Shown: positions 28,230 to 37,739 of the stretch, one piece after another
Position numbering within the stretch: the stretch's first letter is position 1
Layout of the letters: every line of letters begins with the position of its first letter
Translations under genes and position numbers: made by a program
DNA from: Candidatus Eiseniibacteriota bacterium
Lineage (GTDB): Bacteria; Eisenbacteria; RBG-16-71-46; CAIMUX01; WJJG01
DNA: 64,000 nucleotides
Assembly: GCA_023129715.1 (NCBI GenBank)
Contig: JAGMBO010000040.1
Span: 1 to 64,000, forward strand
Direction: 5' to 3'
Notes under the pieces: generated by a model
Seen by the model: only the letters and a program-made list of their open reading frames with translations
Told to the model about the DNA's origin: nothing
Database searches by the model: none

Positions 28230-28494
28230 CCTTCGGCTCCCCTTCGGCCCGGCCGGTGAGCGGACTGCGCCAGAGCAGATCAATGTTGAGGGTCGTGAGG
28301 ACCCGCATCAGGGTCTCCAGTCGGACAGTGGCCTTGCCCTTCTCGATATCGTAGACGACGCTCTTGCCGACCCCGGCGAGGCGCGCAAGACCCTGTTGGG
28401 TGAGACCGGCGGCCTTGCGGTGGCTCCGTACAGCGTTGCCCAGCCGTATGGTCCAGTCTTGCGTGGTCATGAACCCCCGCTGATCCCTCGTCAC
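28222..28494 (-). CDS. hipB: HipB-like XRE-family antitoxin
   Basis: IRLGNAVRSHRKAAGLTQQGLARLAGVGKSVVYDIEKGKATVRLETLMRVLTTLNIDLLW; start could be 28494 or 28470. Confidence 0.88.
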   Translation of the reverse strand: MTRDQRGFMTTQDWTIRLGNAVRSHRKAAGLTQQGLARLAGVGKSVVYDIEKGKATVRLETLMRVLTTLNIDLLWRSPLTGRAEGEPKDA

Positions 28495-28503
28495 GCAGCT
28501 AGT

Positions 28504-28667
28504 ATTGCTGCCATGGCGGCAATCTGCCCTGCTTTGGGCCAGGAGTCAAGTGGTAGAACCAGGAAAGCAACAGGAATCCCTGCCATGGCAGCAATATGAT
28601 ATGCTTTGGACTGCGAGTCAAGTGATAGAATCAGAAATGCGGCCGCAATTGCTGCTATGGCAGCAAT
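28504..28667. promoter_or_regulatory. three palindromic candidate HipB operators at exact 72-bp spacing
   Basis: ATTGCTGCCATGGCGGCAAT (28504-28523), ATCCCTGCCATGGCAGCAAT (28576-28595), ATTGCTGCTATGGCAGCAAT (28648-28667); the spacers of units 1 and 2 are also similar. Confidence 0.75.
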
Positions 28668-28686
28668 ATTACCCTCTCAGGGCGAC

Positions 28687-31600
28687 TTATCGAATAAGCA
28701 CGATCCTCGATGACCCCCTAAACTCCTTTGTCTCAAGCCGATACAGGTAGATCCCCGTGCTGACCGGCAGACCGTGATCATCCCTCAGATCCCAGGTCGT
28801 CGCGTGCCGCCCCCGTCCCCTCGACTCATGATCGAGTAGGGTTCGGACGAGACGACCGGTCGTATCGAATATCTGAATCGACACATCGGCAGCAGCAGGC
28901 AGATCATACCGGATGGCGGCACCAGATGCCCGCCAGGTTGCCAGACACGAGTGCAGCCTGATCGTCTCCACGACCTCGGTAGGATTGCCGATGCCCGCAG
29001 CCTCCTCGTCGACCACAACTGTCTGATCCGCCGCGACGTCCATCACCCGGCTGATGAATCCACTCGGCCAGTACACGTACAGAGTGTCGACGACGCTCCA
29101 GGTGCCCAGTCCGAAGTGAGCCACCAGGGAGTTCTGTGAGTAGAGGCCCGACCCGCCCGAGATTTCTCGGACCTGGCCCCCACCACCGGAGACCATCCGA
29201 ACGCGCGCGCCGATGCCGCTCGCGTTCGAGAACGAGCCGAGCAATCGCACCTTCAGCCAATGGTTCCAGTTCCCAGCGTTGTTCTTGTAGAGTGCATTCG
29301 GAGTATTCCAGTTCGCCAGGTAGAGATCTTGATCTCCATCAGAATCGTAGTCGGCCCAGGCCATGCCGTAGCATCCGACCGTACTTCCCAAAGGCGCATC
29401 GGTAACATCGGTGAATGTACCAGATCCATCGTTGCGGAACAATCGATCGGCACCTATTCTACTGCCAACATACAGGTCCAGGTCACCGTCGTTGTCATAG
29501 TCGGCCCAGCCCACGCCGCGCGCCCGTCCAACATCACCAAGGCACCCCGTGGCATTGGTTACGTTCGTGAACACACCAGACCCATCGTTGCGACAGAGCA
29601 CGCATGGTCTGTCCGCATTCCCCATATACAAGTCGAAATCCCCGTCGTTGTCATAATCACCCCACGCAACACCATATGTCCGGGCACTATTTCCAAGTGG
29701 ACCGCTGGTTACATCAGTGAAGTCGCCGTCACCATCATTGCGAAGAAGCCGGTTGTTGTTTGATCGGGCCAAATAGAGGTCGAGATCTCCATCCAAGTCA
29801 TAGTCGCACCAGGCGACTCCCCTAGCATCGCCCTGGTCACCCAGAGGGTAGCTAGTAACATCCGCAAACGAACCGTCACCCAAGTTGCGTAGCAACACGT
29901 TCGACTCGTTTCCTCGCACCAAGTACAAATCTACGTTGCCGTCGTTGTCATAGTCGCCGCAGGCGATTCCTTGTGCGTATCCGGTGTCGCCCACAGGACC
30001 GCCCGTGACATCCTCGAAACCGCCAAGGCCATCATTCCTGAAGAGTTTGTTGGCCTGGCCGTCATTGGCGAGATAGAGGTCGAGGTCGCCATCGTTGTCG
30101 TAGTCGGCCCAGGCAACCCCTCTGCCCTCGTTGGAGTCGTCAAGGGGGGGGGAGGTGGCGTTCGTGAAGGATCCATCGCCTTCGTTGCGGAAGAGGATAT
30201 TCGCCTCACCTAGTTGCGAGAGGTAGAAGTCTTGATCTCCATCGTTATCATAGTCGCCCCAGGCAATGCCCCTTCCGGGGCCGTCATCCCCAACAGGACC
30301 GCTGGTTGCATCCTCGAAATCCGTGATATCCAGCTTGAGGTAGAAATGCATCTCGGGGGACCCATACTGAACATGCGCGACGCCGGTATCCGGAACCGCG
30401 ATCCAGCCCGCTAGCTCCTCGACGATGAAGTGGTACGTCGAATCAACGCTCAGTCCCTCGCAGGCGAAAACCCCCGCACTGTCCGTGAGGCACTCGCTAA
30501 TGAGTATGCCTTCCGGAGCCCTGACAAAGACGGTCAGGGCCGCCGCAGGATATGACTCCTGAGTTGTGATGTCGACCATGAACACGCTGCCGGAGACCTC
30601 AACGGTGGGACGCGATACGAACACCCAGAAACTGTCGACGACAGTATTGTCGAAGGCGTCGACTGCAGAGCAGGCCACCTGGGTGGCGCCGATCTGGAAG
30701 TAGCTGCCGCTGAGGGGATCGAAGCTCACGACCGGCGCGGGATCGCAGACATCGATGGCCGTGGCGAGTTCTGTAAAGAGAACCACCACACTATCTTCCA
30801 GGGTGCTGGCCTCGACTATGTGGGTGCTGAGAGAGAGCTCCGGCGGGATCGTGTCGATGACCGTGATCGTCACCGGGTCCGTATCCACTAGGCCACGTTC
30901 ATCCTCGACCGTTAGGGTAAAGACCTGTGGGCCGAAACCGGCCGGAACCTCTACGACGGACTCACTGCCCACAGGCGCCATCGTGGCATCCGCCCAGGAG
31001 TAGGTTAGAAAGTCCTCTTCCGGATCCGAAGACGCATTGCCGTTCAGCGTCGCAATCGCCCCGTCGAAGCTGGTCCCTTGAATCGCCTGATTTTCGCCGG
31101 CATCTGCGATTGGGGCCTGGTTGACCGGAACCTCAGCAACACTGACGATTGCCTCCTCGCCTCCACTAGGCACCTCGACGCCGGTCAGGACGACCCACCA
31201 GGTTCCCTCCTCGGGCTCTTCGATTTGATAGTACTCGTAGGTCGGGCCCTTGATGTGAACAACGTCGGGATCGACGGTATCGCGATTGATCTCTTGCCCG
31301 GTCGGGGACTCCAGCGTCAGCATGACGTCGCTTCCCGAGAAGTTGACGCCGAAACTCACGCCCGAGATTCCCACGATCGGGAGCGAGTTCCGGATCTCCT
31401 CACCGGGATTGACCAGGATCGGACTGAACGGCTTGTAGGACCGGGATCCCGAGCAGATGTCGCGGGACATACCCGCTGCTCCAGCCTCGGCGCTGGAGCC
31501 AAAGATCCATCCCCCTTCGCCCCCGGCTCCGCCGGTTCCCTCCGGACCAACGCCCGTGTAGTCGTTGTTGGTCTCATATACCTGGCTGTCCCGATCCGGC

Positions 31601-34600
31601 ATGATGCCGCAGGAGCACCCGCCGATGCCACCGCCGCCGCCGCCACCGCCACCGCCATGACCGCCCCAGCCTCCGTCACCGCCATCGCCGGCGTCCTCGA
31701 GAGGACTATTCAAGGGGGGATCGATCGTGACAGCACTCGGCCCTCCCCCTTCGCCGTGGGGTCCATTGGCTCCCCCGTCGCCGCCCGAGCCTCCTGCCCC
31801 TCCGGCGCCGCCGCCGGTCGTGTGGAGCTCATTGCCCTTGATGACCGGCACGGAGTTGTTGAGATAGATCGCAAAGCTGCCGCCGCCGGGCTGACCCCCA
31901 TCGCCGGCAAGTCCCCCACCGGCACCACCGCCGCCGCCGCCGCCACCACCACCGTAGTAGAAGAAGGGCAGAGGAAACGGGGGCACGCAGCCTACGAAGG
32001 GAACGCTGAGATAACACCGCATGGTCAGGCAGGGGCCACCGCCCCCGCCGCCACCACCGCCCTGCCCCGGTGTTCCCGATCCGCCGGCGGTCCCACTCAC
32101 TCCGATCCAATCGCCCGACTCGAAACTGCCCCAGCCCCTGCCGCCCTCGCCCGCGATCCCGCCGGACCCCGGCCCTCCGGATGAGCCCTCGCCGCCGTCG
32201 TTTCCGTGGATGGCGACATAGAAGGGGCTGGATGCGTCAAAGGCGACATGCGCTGTGCCCCGCGCCCCACCGGAGATCCCATCCACACTCCGATCGCCGC
32301 GGTATCCATCCACACGACCGACGTCGTCCAGGAACTCCTGCATCGCACCCCAATCGAACCCGTCCAGCATCCAGGTGAGGCCGCCGCCACCACCCCTCCC
32401 ACCATTGTGTCCACCAGCTCCGGCACCTCCACCGCCGCCCTTGCCTCTCTTGTGACCATCCTTTCCCTCAGCCCCGGCAACCCCGACCGCTCCGGCCGCT
32501 CCAGGAGCCCCGTCGCCCCCGCAACCTGCGTGGATGACATTGTTCGAGATGATCAGGTCGGTCCAACTGTCGGTAACCTTGACCCCGATCGAGTTCTCGC
32601 CGGCCTGGCCACGACCGGAACCATCCGCGCCGTCGCCGGAGTAGATCGTCAGCCCCTCGATCCAGGTGGGGTCATTCACCGACAGCGCTGTAATCGCCGT
32701 CGCCGAATTCCCCCGCGCGTCGATCGTGGTCGGCTCATTGGCCGTGTAGTCGGCCTGTGGCCGGATCCAGATCGTCTCGCCGCCGGTCTGCGCCGGCTTG
32801 TCGAATCCGCCGTAGACGCTCATGCCCTCCAGAATGGTGATGCCGGCGCTCGGGTAGTCTCCCTCGTGGAGGTAGATGTCGGCGGGTACGGGTGGCGAGT
32901 ACGTCATCGCCTTCTGGACGGCGTAGTCGATCGTCGCCAAGGGATCGTTCCAGCCGCCACTGTTGCCATCGTTGCCCCAGCTAGGATCATCCGATACAAA
33001 GACGGCGCGCTCCGTATCTTCCAAGACGGTGATGATGACGCCCTCATAGTCGTCATATCCCCATACATCGTGGACCTGCAAGCGCACCAAGAGACTCTGA
33101 ACCGTTGAGGGAGCTACGAAGCGATAGGCAACCGAGTCGTCGGGACTGAGCTCCTCGACATATGGGGTGGCGTTGGGCCAAGCCCCCTCAGGAATCGACC
33201 AGGAGTAGGTGATCTGATTGCCGCCCTGAGAGTCGACGCTACCCGATCCGTCCACCGTGACGACCTGACCAAAGCTCACGAACTGGTCTTCAGAGGCCTG
33301 AGCCAAATCCGCCTCCGACACTGGAATCCGTTGATTCGGCGCAACCTGCATGAGCTGCGAAATCTGTCCGCTGGGCCAGAAGACTCGCAGCGTATCCACG
33401 ATCGTGTGGGCTCCGAGGCCGAACTCGACGGTAAGCGAGTTATGGACGTTCACACCTCCGTCGCTGCACACCTGCCGCCACGCTGTCAGAGAGCCTGCCT
33501 TGATTTGCAGCCGGGCCCCGATCCCACAACGATTCGACACATCACCTGCCAGATCGACGTGAAGCCAGTTGTTCAAGTGTCCGATCTCATTGCGGAAGAG
33601 ATGATCGTCGTCCTGGGGCGGTGGAACCGGGCCGGAGTAGATCGGTTGAACGACGAAGAGATCCAGATCGCCATCCTCGTCGTAATCCCCCCAGGCCCCG
33701 TTCATGGCAAAACAGTCGCTCAACGGAGAGGCCGTTACGTCGACGAAGCCCCCCGGCCCCTCATTGCGGAAGAGCCTCATGCCATCGAAGAAGGAGCCCA
33801 TGAGGCATAGGTCGAGATCGCCGTCATTGTCGTAGTCCCCCCATAGGGGATTGTCATGGCAGCTGGGAGAACCCTGGCAGCTACCGAGATCTCCGTGGGT
33901 TTCGTCATCAAAGTTTCCGCTGCCGCCGTCGTTGCGAAAAAGATAGCCCTTCGACAGGAAGAGATCCATGAAGCCGTCGTTGTCATAGTCACCCCAGGCT
34001 GCGGCACCGCCCGGCCCGTCTCCAGGATACCACCACCAATGATCGATGAATCCCCCTTGCCCATCGTTCTCGAAGAGTCCCTGACATGCGGAGAAGAAAT
34101 CCATGTCGCCATCGTTGTCGTAGTCCGCCCACGCCGCGTCGACGCACCAGCCCCGCTGGAGGCATAAGGGCGTGACGTCGGTGAATGATCCATTGTCGTT
34201 GCGCAATAGGCGGTTCAAGTCCCCTCCCGCATAATGCTCGTTCAACAGAAACAGGTCGAGATCCCCGTCGTTGTCATAGTCGATCCAGTCCCCCGCGAAT
34301 CCGGGATTCGCATCACCCAGGGGCCCGTCTGTTTCCCGATCGAATACCCCCGCACCTAGATTTCGGAATAGTGCATTGGATTGGGAATTTCCGGGGTCCG
34401 GCTGCGTGTAATTCACCAGATAGAGGTCGAGATCGCCGTCGTTCTCGAAGTCGCCCCAGGTTGCTTCGCTGCCGTTACCTAGATCCGAGAGCTCGTGGCC
34501 TTGCATCCAAACGAAGGCGGTGCCGCTGTAGGCATTGCGGTACAGGACATTCGCCATATCAAAGCTCGTGATGTACAGGTCGAGATCGCCGTCACCGTCG

Positions 34601-34788
34601 TAGTCGATCCAGGACACTCCCTGAGAGTCGCCGGCATCCGCGGGAAGCATCCCGGTCATATCGGTCCATTCCGGATCGCGGCCGCGTTCTCCTGAGGTTT
34701 CGTTGCCGGCGGCGAGACATGGCAGACCGGCGGTAAGGTGCAGACCGAAAAACAGGGCACAGGCGAGCACACGGGCACACGGGCACAC
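28687..34788 (-). CDS. 2033-aa secreted protein: two VCBS/FG-GAP arrays, two ASPIC/UnbV modules, Gly-rich and PKD/HYR-like regions, FlgD-like C-terminus
   Basis: Many DYDNDGDLDLY repeats; two GIGARLxIxxG...NSLxxxFGLGxxxxVDTLxVxWPSGxIS modules; Gly-rich middle; C-term GRLVRTLLDHESRGRGRHATTWDLRDDHGLPVSTGIYLYRL. Start ambiguous (see findings). Confidence 0.88.
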   Translation of the reverse strand: MCPCARVLACALFFGLHLTAGLPCLAAGNETSGERGRDPEWTDMTGMLPADAGDSQGVSWIDYDGDGDLDLYITSFDMANVLYRNAYSGTAFVWMQGHELSDLGNGSEATWGDFENDGDLDLYLVNYTQPDPGNSQSNALFRNLGAGVFDRETDGPLGDANPGFAGDWIDYDNDGDLDLFLLNEHYAGGDLNRLLRNDNGSFTDVTPLCLQRGWCVDAAWADYDNDGDMDFFSACQGLFENDGQGGFIDHWWWYPGDGPGGAAAWGDYDNDGFMDLFLSKGYLFRNDGGSGNFDDETHGDLGSCQGSPSCHDNPLWGDYDNDGDLDLCLMGSFFDGMRLFRNEGPGGFVDVTASPLSDCFAMNGAWGDYDEDGDLDLFVVQPIYSGPVPPPQDDDHLFRNEIGHLNNWLHVDLAGDVSNRCGIGARLQIKAGSLTAWRQVCSDGGVNVHNSLTVEFGLGAHTIVDTLRVFWPSGQISQLMQVAPNQRIPVSEADLAQASEDQFVSFGQVVTVDGSGSVDSQGGNQITYSWSIPEGAWPNATPYVEELSPDDSVAYRFVAPSTVQSLLVRLQVHDVWGYDDYEGVIITVLEDTERAVFVSDDPSWGNDGNSGGWNDPLATIDYAVQKAMTYSPPVPADIYLHEGDYPSAGITILEGMSVYGGFDKPAQTGGETIWIRPQADYTANEPTTIDARGNSATAITALSVNDPTWIEGLTIYSGDGADGSGRGQAGENSIGVKVTDSWTDLIISNNVIHAGCGGDGAPGAAGAVGVAGAEGKDGHKRGKGGGGGAGAGGHNGGRGGGGGLTWMLDGFDWGAMQEFLDDVGRVDGYRGDRSVDGISGGARGTAHVAFDASSPFYVAIHGNDGGEGSSGGPGSGGIAGEGGRGWGSFESGDWIGVSGTAGGSGTPGQGGGGGGGGGPCLTMRCYLSVPFVGCVPPFPLPFFYYGGGGGGGGGGAGGGLAGDGGQPGGGSFAIYLNNSVPVIKGNELHTTGGGAGGAGGSGGDGGANGPHGEGGGPSAVTIDPPLNSPLEDAGDGGDGGWGGHGGGGGGGGGGIGGCSCGIMPDRDSQVYETNNDYTGVGPEGTGGAGGEGGWIFGSSAEAGAAGMSRDICSGSRSYKPFSPILVNPGEEIRNSLPIVGISGVSFGVNFSGSDVMLTLESPTGQEINRDTVDPDVVHIKGPTYEYYQIEEPEEGTWWVVLTGVEVPSGGEEAIVSVAEVPVNQAPIADAGENQAIQGTSFDGAIATLNGNASSDPEEDFLTYSWADATMAPVGSESVVEVPAGFGPQVFTLTVEDERGLVDTDPVTITVIDTIPPELSLSTHIVEASTLEDSVVVLFTELATAIDVCDPAPVVSFDPLSGSYFQIGATQVACSAVDAFDNTVVDSFWVFVSRPTVEVSGSVFMVDITTQESYPAAALTVFVRAPEGILISECLTDSAGVFACEGLSVDSTYHFIVEELAGWIAVPDTGVAHVQYGSPEMHFYLKLDITDFEDATSGPVGDDGPGRGIAWGDYDNDGDQDFYLSQLGEANILFRNEGDGSFTNATSPPLDDSNEGRGVAWADYDNDGDLDLYLANDGQANKLFRNDGLGGFEDVTGGPVGDTGYAQGIACGDYDNDGNVDLYLVRGNESNVLLRNLGDGSFADVTSYPLGDQGDARGVAWCDYDLDGDLDLYLARSNNNRLLRNDGDGDFTDVTSGPLGNSARTYGVAWGDYDNDGDFDLYMGNADRPCVLCRNDGSGVFTNVTNATGCLGDVGRARGVGWADYDNDGDLDLYVGSRIGADRLFRNDGSGTFTDVTDAPLGSTVGCYGMAWADYDSDGDQDLYLANWNTPNALYKNNAGNWNHWLKVRLLGSFSNASGIGARVRMVSGGGGQVREISGGSGLYSQNSLVAHFGLGTWSVVDTLYVYWPSGFISRVMDVAADQTVVVDEEAAGIGNPTEVVETIRLHSCLATWRASGAAIRYDLPAAADVSIQIFDTTGRLVRTLLDHESRGRGRHATTWDLRDDHGLPVSTGIYLYRLETKEFRGSSRIVLIR

Positions 34789-35051
34789 ATCGGAAGTCTC
34801 ATGACACCCCCCTACGGTTCGGTTCCATTCCCGGGGATCAAGGGGACGAGTCGCGATGGAGCTAATCAGGCCATCGCGATTTCAATGAGCATTATAGGGG
34901 ACCCGGCACGGACGATCAATCGCGATTCGACTTAGACCAAGTCATGGCATTGGCGCCGCGGACTAAGAGCCTTTGGCTGGGGGGCGGCGAGGCGGGCGGG
35001 GTCTTACAGCACCTCGACGACAAGCTCCAGCGATACCCGCAGGGCGGGGAT

Positions 35052-37739
35052 CTAGTTCAGTCCCTCGAAGTTCCTGATCAGCACGACATCCCGCCTCGTC
35101 TCGCGACGCAGGACAGCGAGCGAATCACCACTGGGAGACCAGGCGAAATCAGCGATGCGCCCTTCGGCGAACCGGGTGACCGGCTCGGGGGAACCCCCGG
35201 CGAGCGGAATCTGCCAGATGTTGTCGACACCTCCCTCCAAGCGCACGATCTGCAGCGCGTCTCCGCCGCGTGCCCAGTGGACCACATCGCTGCTGATCCC
35301 CAGGGTGTCTATGGGTGTGCCGTTCTCCATCGAGACGGTGACAATGCAACTCGCTCCCTGGTCGGTGAGGGCGTAGCAGGCGAAGATCCCACTGTCGGGG
35401 TGGACATCCGCCAGCCAAGCGTTGAACTCGATCAACCGTATGCCGGCGCCTCCCGTCGCGGACGCTCGCCAGATGCTGTAGTTCTTCTTCTTCACGACGT
35501 GGTAGAGGATCGACTCTCCGTCGGGGGCATAGAGCGGGAAGACTTCCTCCGCATCCCCCGAGTAGTTGGTCAGCCGGCGGGGATCGCCGCCATCCGCATC
35601 CGCGATCCAGATGCGACTCCTGCCCGAGCGGTTAGAGAGGAAGGCGATCGATCGACCGTCGGGCGAGACGGTGGCGCCGATGTTCATCTCACCGTCGGTC
35701 GTCAGCGGACGCGCGTTCCGGCCGTCGGGATCGGAGACGTACAGATGCAGTGCTTCACCCTCGAGCGCCTCGTAGATCAGGCGCCCGTCATGCAGCCAGG
35801 AGACCGAGGCGATCCAGTGCGCCATCCGCGACGCAATCCCGAACTGATGAGCTGAATCGGGCTCTGCCTTTGGCGCCACCCACATCGAGAGCTCGGTTTC
35901 CTGCTGGACTGCGGCCAGAAGCGTTCCGGTCCGGTCGGTGCTGACACTCCCATAGCTGGTTAGGCCGCTGGTCAGCGGGCGCACCGCTCCGTCGGTCGCG
36001 GAGACATGCCAGAGGCGGGCGGGTTCGTGGAAACGGAAGTTTCGGAACCCCGCCAGAACGATTCCACGGTCCCCGGGAAGCCAGGCCATGCTCAGGACCG
36101 CCACCCAGGTGTCCACCGAAAGGGACCGCAGGCGATTGCCGTCCAGGGTGACTGCCGCCAAGCCCGAGTCAAGAATGCCCGCGGACGCGGTGTCGGTGAT
36201 GGCGATCTCGGTGCCGTCTGGCGACCAGGCCATGCTCCCATAGTGACCGAGGCTGCGGCGGAGCAGGGTGCGCTCCTCGAAGCCATCAACGCTGGCAACG
36301 ACAATCTCGGCCTGATCGTCCACTGACCGGGCGAAGGCAACCTGCGCCCCGTCGGGTGAGACTGCGAGAACATCCCTGACTCCATCGATGAGCTTGCGAG
36401 GCTGTCCTCCGAGCATGGGGACCTGGCAGATAGTCACGACCTCCATACCGGATTCCCGGTGCAGATAGAAGATGTAGTCTCCATTGGCGGGGATCTGCGG
36501 ACTGCTCAAATGGGCATCAGAAGGAGAGACGACCTCGGCCACGCTCCCCGTCGAGAGCTGTTTCAGGTGCAGGCTGCTCATCCCCTTCTCCGACTGAACG
36601 TAGGCGATGTACTTGCCATCGGGTGAGATCGCCGCGTCCCCGGCGTTTCCGGAATTGGTGGCGGGGACGATCTCGATCGCGCTGGCAGCCAACGGGTCTC
36701 CTTCGGGGATGGAAGGGCGCTTGAGAACGCCGCTGAAGGTCACGACGAGGGCGGTGACCGCGAGCCCGGCAGCCGCCAAGGCAAGCCAGAGCACTCTGCG
36801 CGCCCGCGGCTCTGCATCTGCAACTGTTGCCGGCGACAGCGACAGCTCCCCGGAATCGATTTCCTCCTTCAGGTCCTGCAGCTCATTGCGCAACTCGAGC
36901 GCGCTCTGGTATCGCCGTTCGGGTTCCTTGGCAAGGCAGCGCTTGATGATCCGGCCCAGGTGGCGGGGCAGCGTTCGCTTCACCTGCGTCACCGAGGGAG
37001 GCGTGTCTTTCAGGATCGAGGAGATCGTCGAGATCTGCGTATCGCCCTTGAAGGGCCGCTCGCCGGTCAGCATTTCGTAAAACAGAATCCCCAGCGAGAA
37101 AACGTCCGAGTGCTGATCGAGTGGCTTGCCCTGGGCTTGCTCAGGGGACATGTAGGCGGCGGTGCCCAGGATCTTGCCCTCACCGGTGATATCCGACTCC
37201 AGGGGAACCGTGGCGCCCCCGGAGCCGAGACCCGGGGTACCGGCAGTCTCGTCCGCCGGCGCTCGCCGGACGGCCGATTTCGCCAACCCGAAGTCGAGCA
37301 CCCGCAGGCGTCCCCCGTCATCGACCATCACGTTGGTGGGTTTTAGATCCCGATGGGTGATGTTCGCAGCGTGAGCGCGGCTGACCGCATCGGCGAGCGG
37401 AACCGCCAGCGCGAAGAAGCGGTCCAGAGCAAGACCCCGGGGTGGAATCAGCTCGGAGAGCACCTGCCCCCGGATGAGCTCCATGGTGAGGAAAACAACG
37501 CCATCGGCTTCTTCGACCGAGTGGATCGTGACGATGTTCGGATGGTTGAGGGCGGCGACGGTCCTGGCCTCGCGTTCGAAACGCTGACGCCGCTCGGGAT
37601 CGTCCGTCCATTCAGCGGGGAGAACCTTGAGAGCGATCTCCCGATCGAGCTTGGTGTCGCGGGCGCGGTAGACCTCGCCCATGCCGCCGGAGCCGATCCG
37701 TTCCAAGATCTCGTAGTGGGCGAGCGTCCGTCCGACCAT
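35052..37739 (-). CDS. Ser/Thr protein kinase with C-terminal TM and WD40-like (PD40/TolB) propeller
   Basis: YEILERIGSGGMGEVYRARD, ALKVLP, THRDLKPTNVMVDDGGRLRVLDFGLAKS, TAAYMSPEQAQG; PDGxxIAF repeats. Confidence 0.92.
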   Translation of the reverse strand: MVGRTLAHYEILERIGSGGMGEVYRARDTKLDREIALKVLPAEWTDDPERRQRFEREARTVAALNHPNIVTIHSVEEADGVVFLTMELIRGQVLSELIPPRGLALDRFFALAVPLADAVSRAHAANITHRDLKPTNVMVDDGGRLRVLDFGLAKSAVRRAPADETAGTPGLGSGGATVPLESDITGEGKILGTAAYMSPEQAQGKPLDQHSDVFSLGILFYEMLTGERPFKGDTQISTISSILKDTPPSVTQVKRTLPRHLGRIIKRCLAKEPERRYQSALELRNELQDLKEEIDSGELSLSPATVADAEPRARRVLWLALAAAGLAVTALVVTFSGVLKRPSIPEGDPLAASAIEIVPATNSGNAGDAAISPDGKYIAYVQSEKGMSSLHLKQLSTGSVAEVVSPSDAHLSSPQIPANGDYIFYLHRESGMEVVTICQVPMLGGQPRKLIDGVRDVLAVSPDGAQVAFARSVDDQAEIVVASVDGFEERTLLRRSLGHYGSMAWSPDGTEIAITDTASAGILDSGLAAVTLDGNRLRSLSVDTWVAVLSMAWLPGDRGIVLAGFRNFRFHEPARLWHVSATDGAVRPLTSGLTSYGSVSTDRTGTLLAAVQQETELSMWVAPKAEPDSAHQFGIASRMAHWIASVSWLHDGRLIYEALEGEALHLYVSDPDGRNARPLTTDGEMNIGATVSPDGRSIAFLSNRSGRSRIWIADADGGDPRRLTNYSGDAEEVFPLYAPDGESILYHVVKKKNYSIWRASATGGAGIRLIEFNAWLADVHPDSGIFACYALTDQGASCIVTVSMENGTPIDTLGISSDVVHWARGGDALQIVRLEGGVDNIWQIPLAGGSPEPVTRFAEGRIADFAWSPSGDSLAVLRRETRRDVVLIRNFEGLN

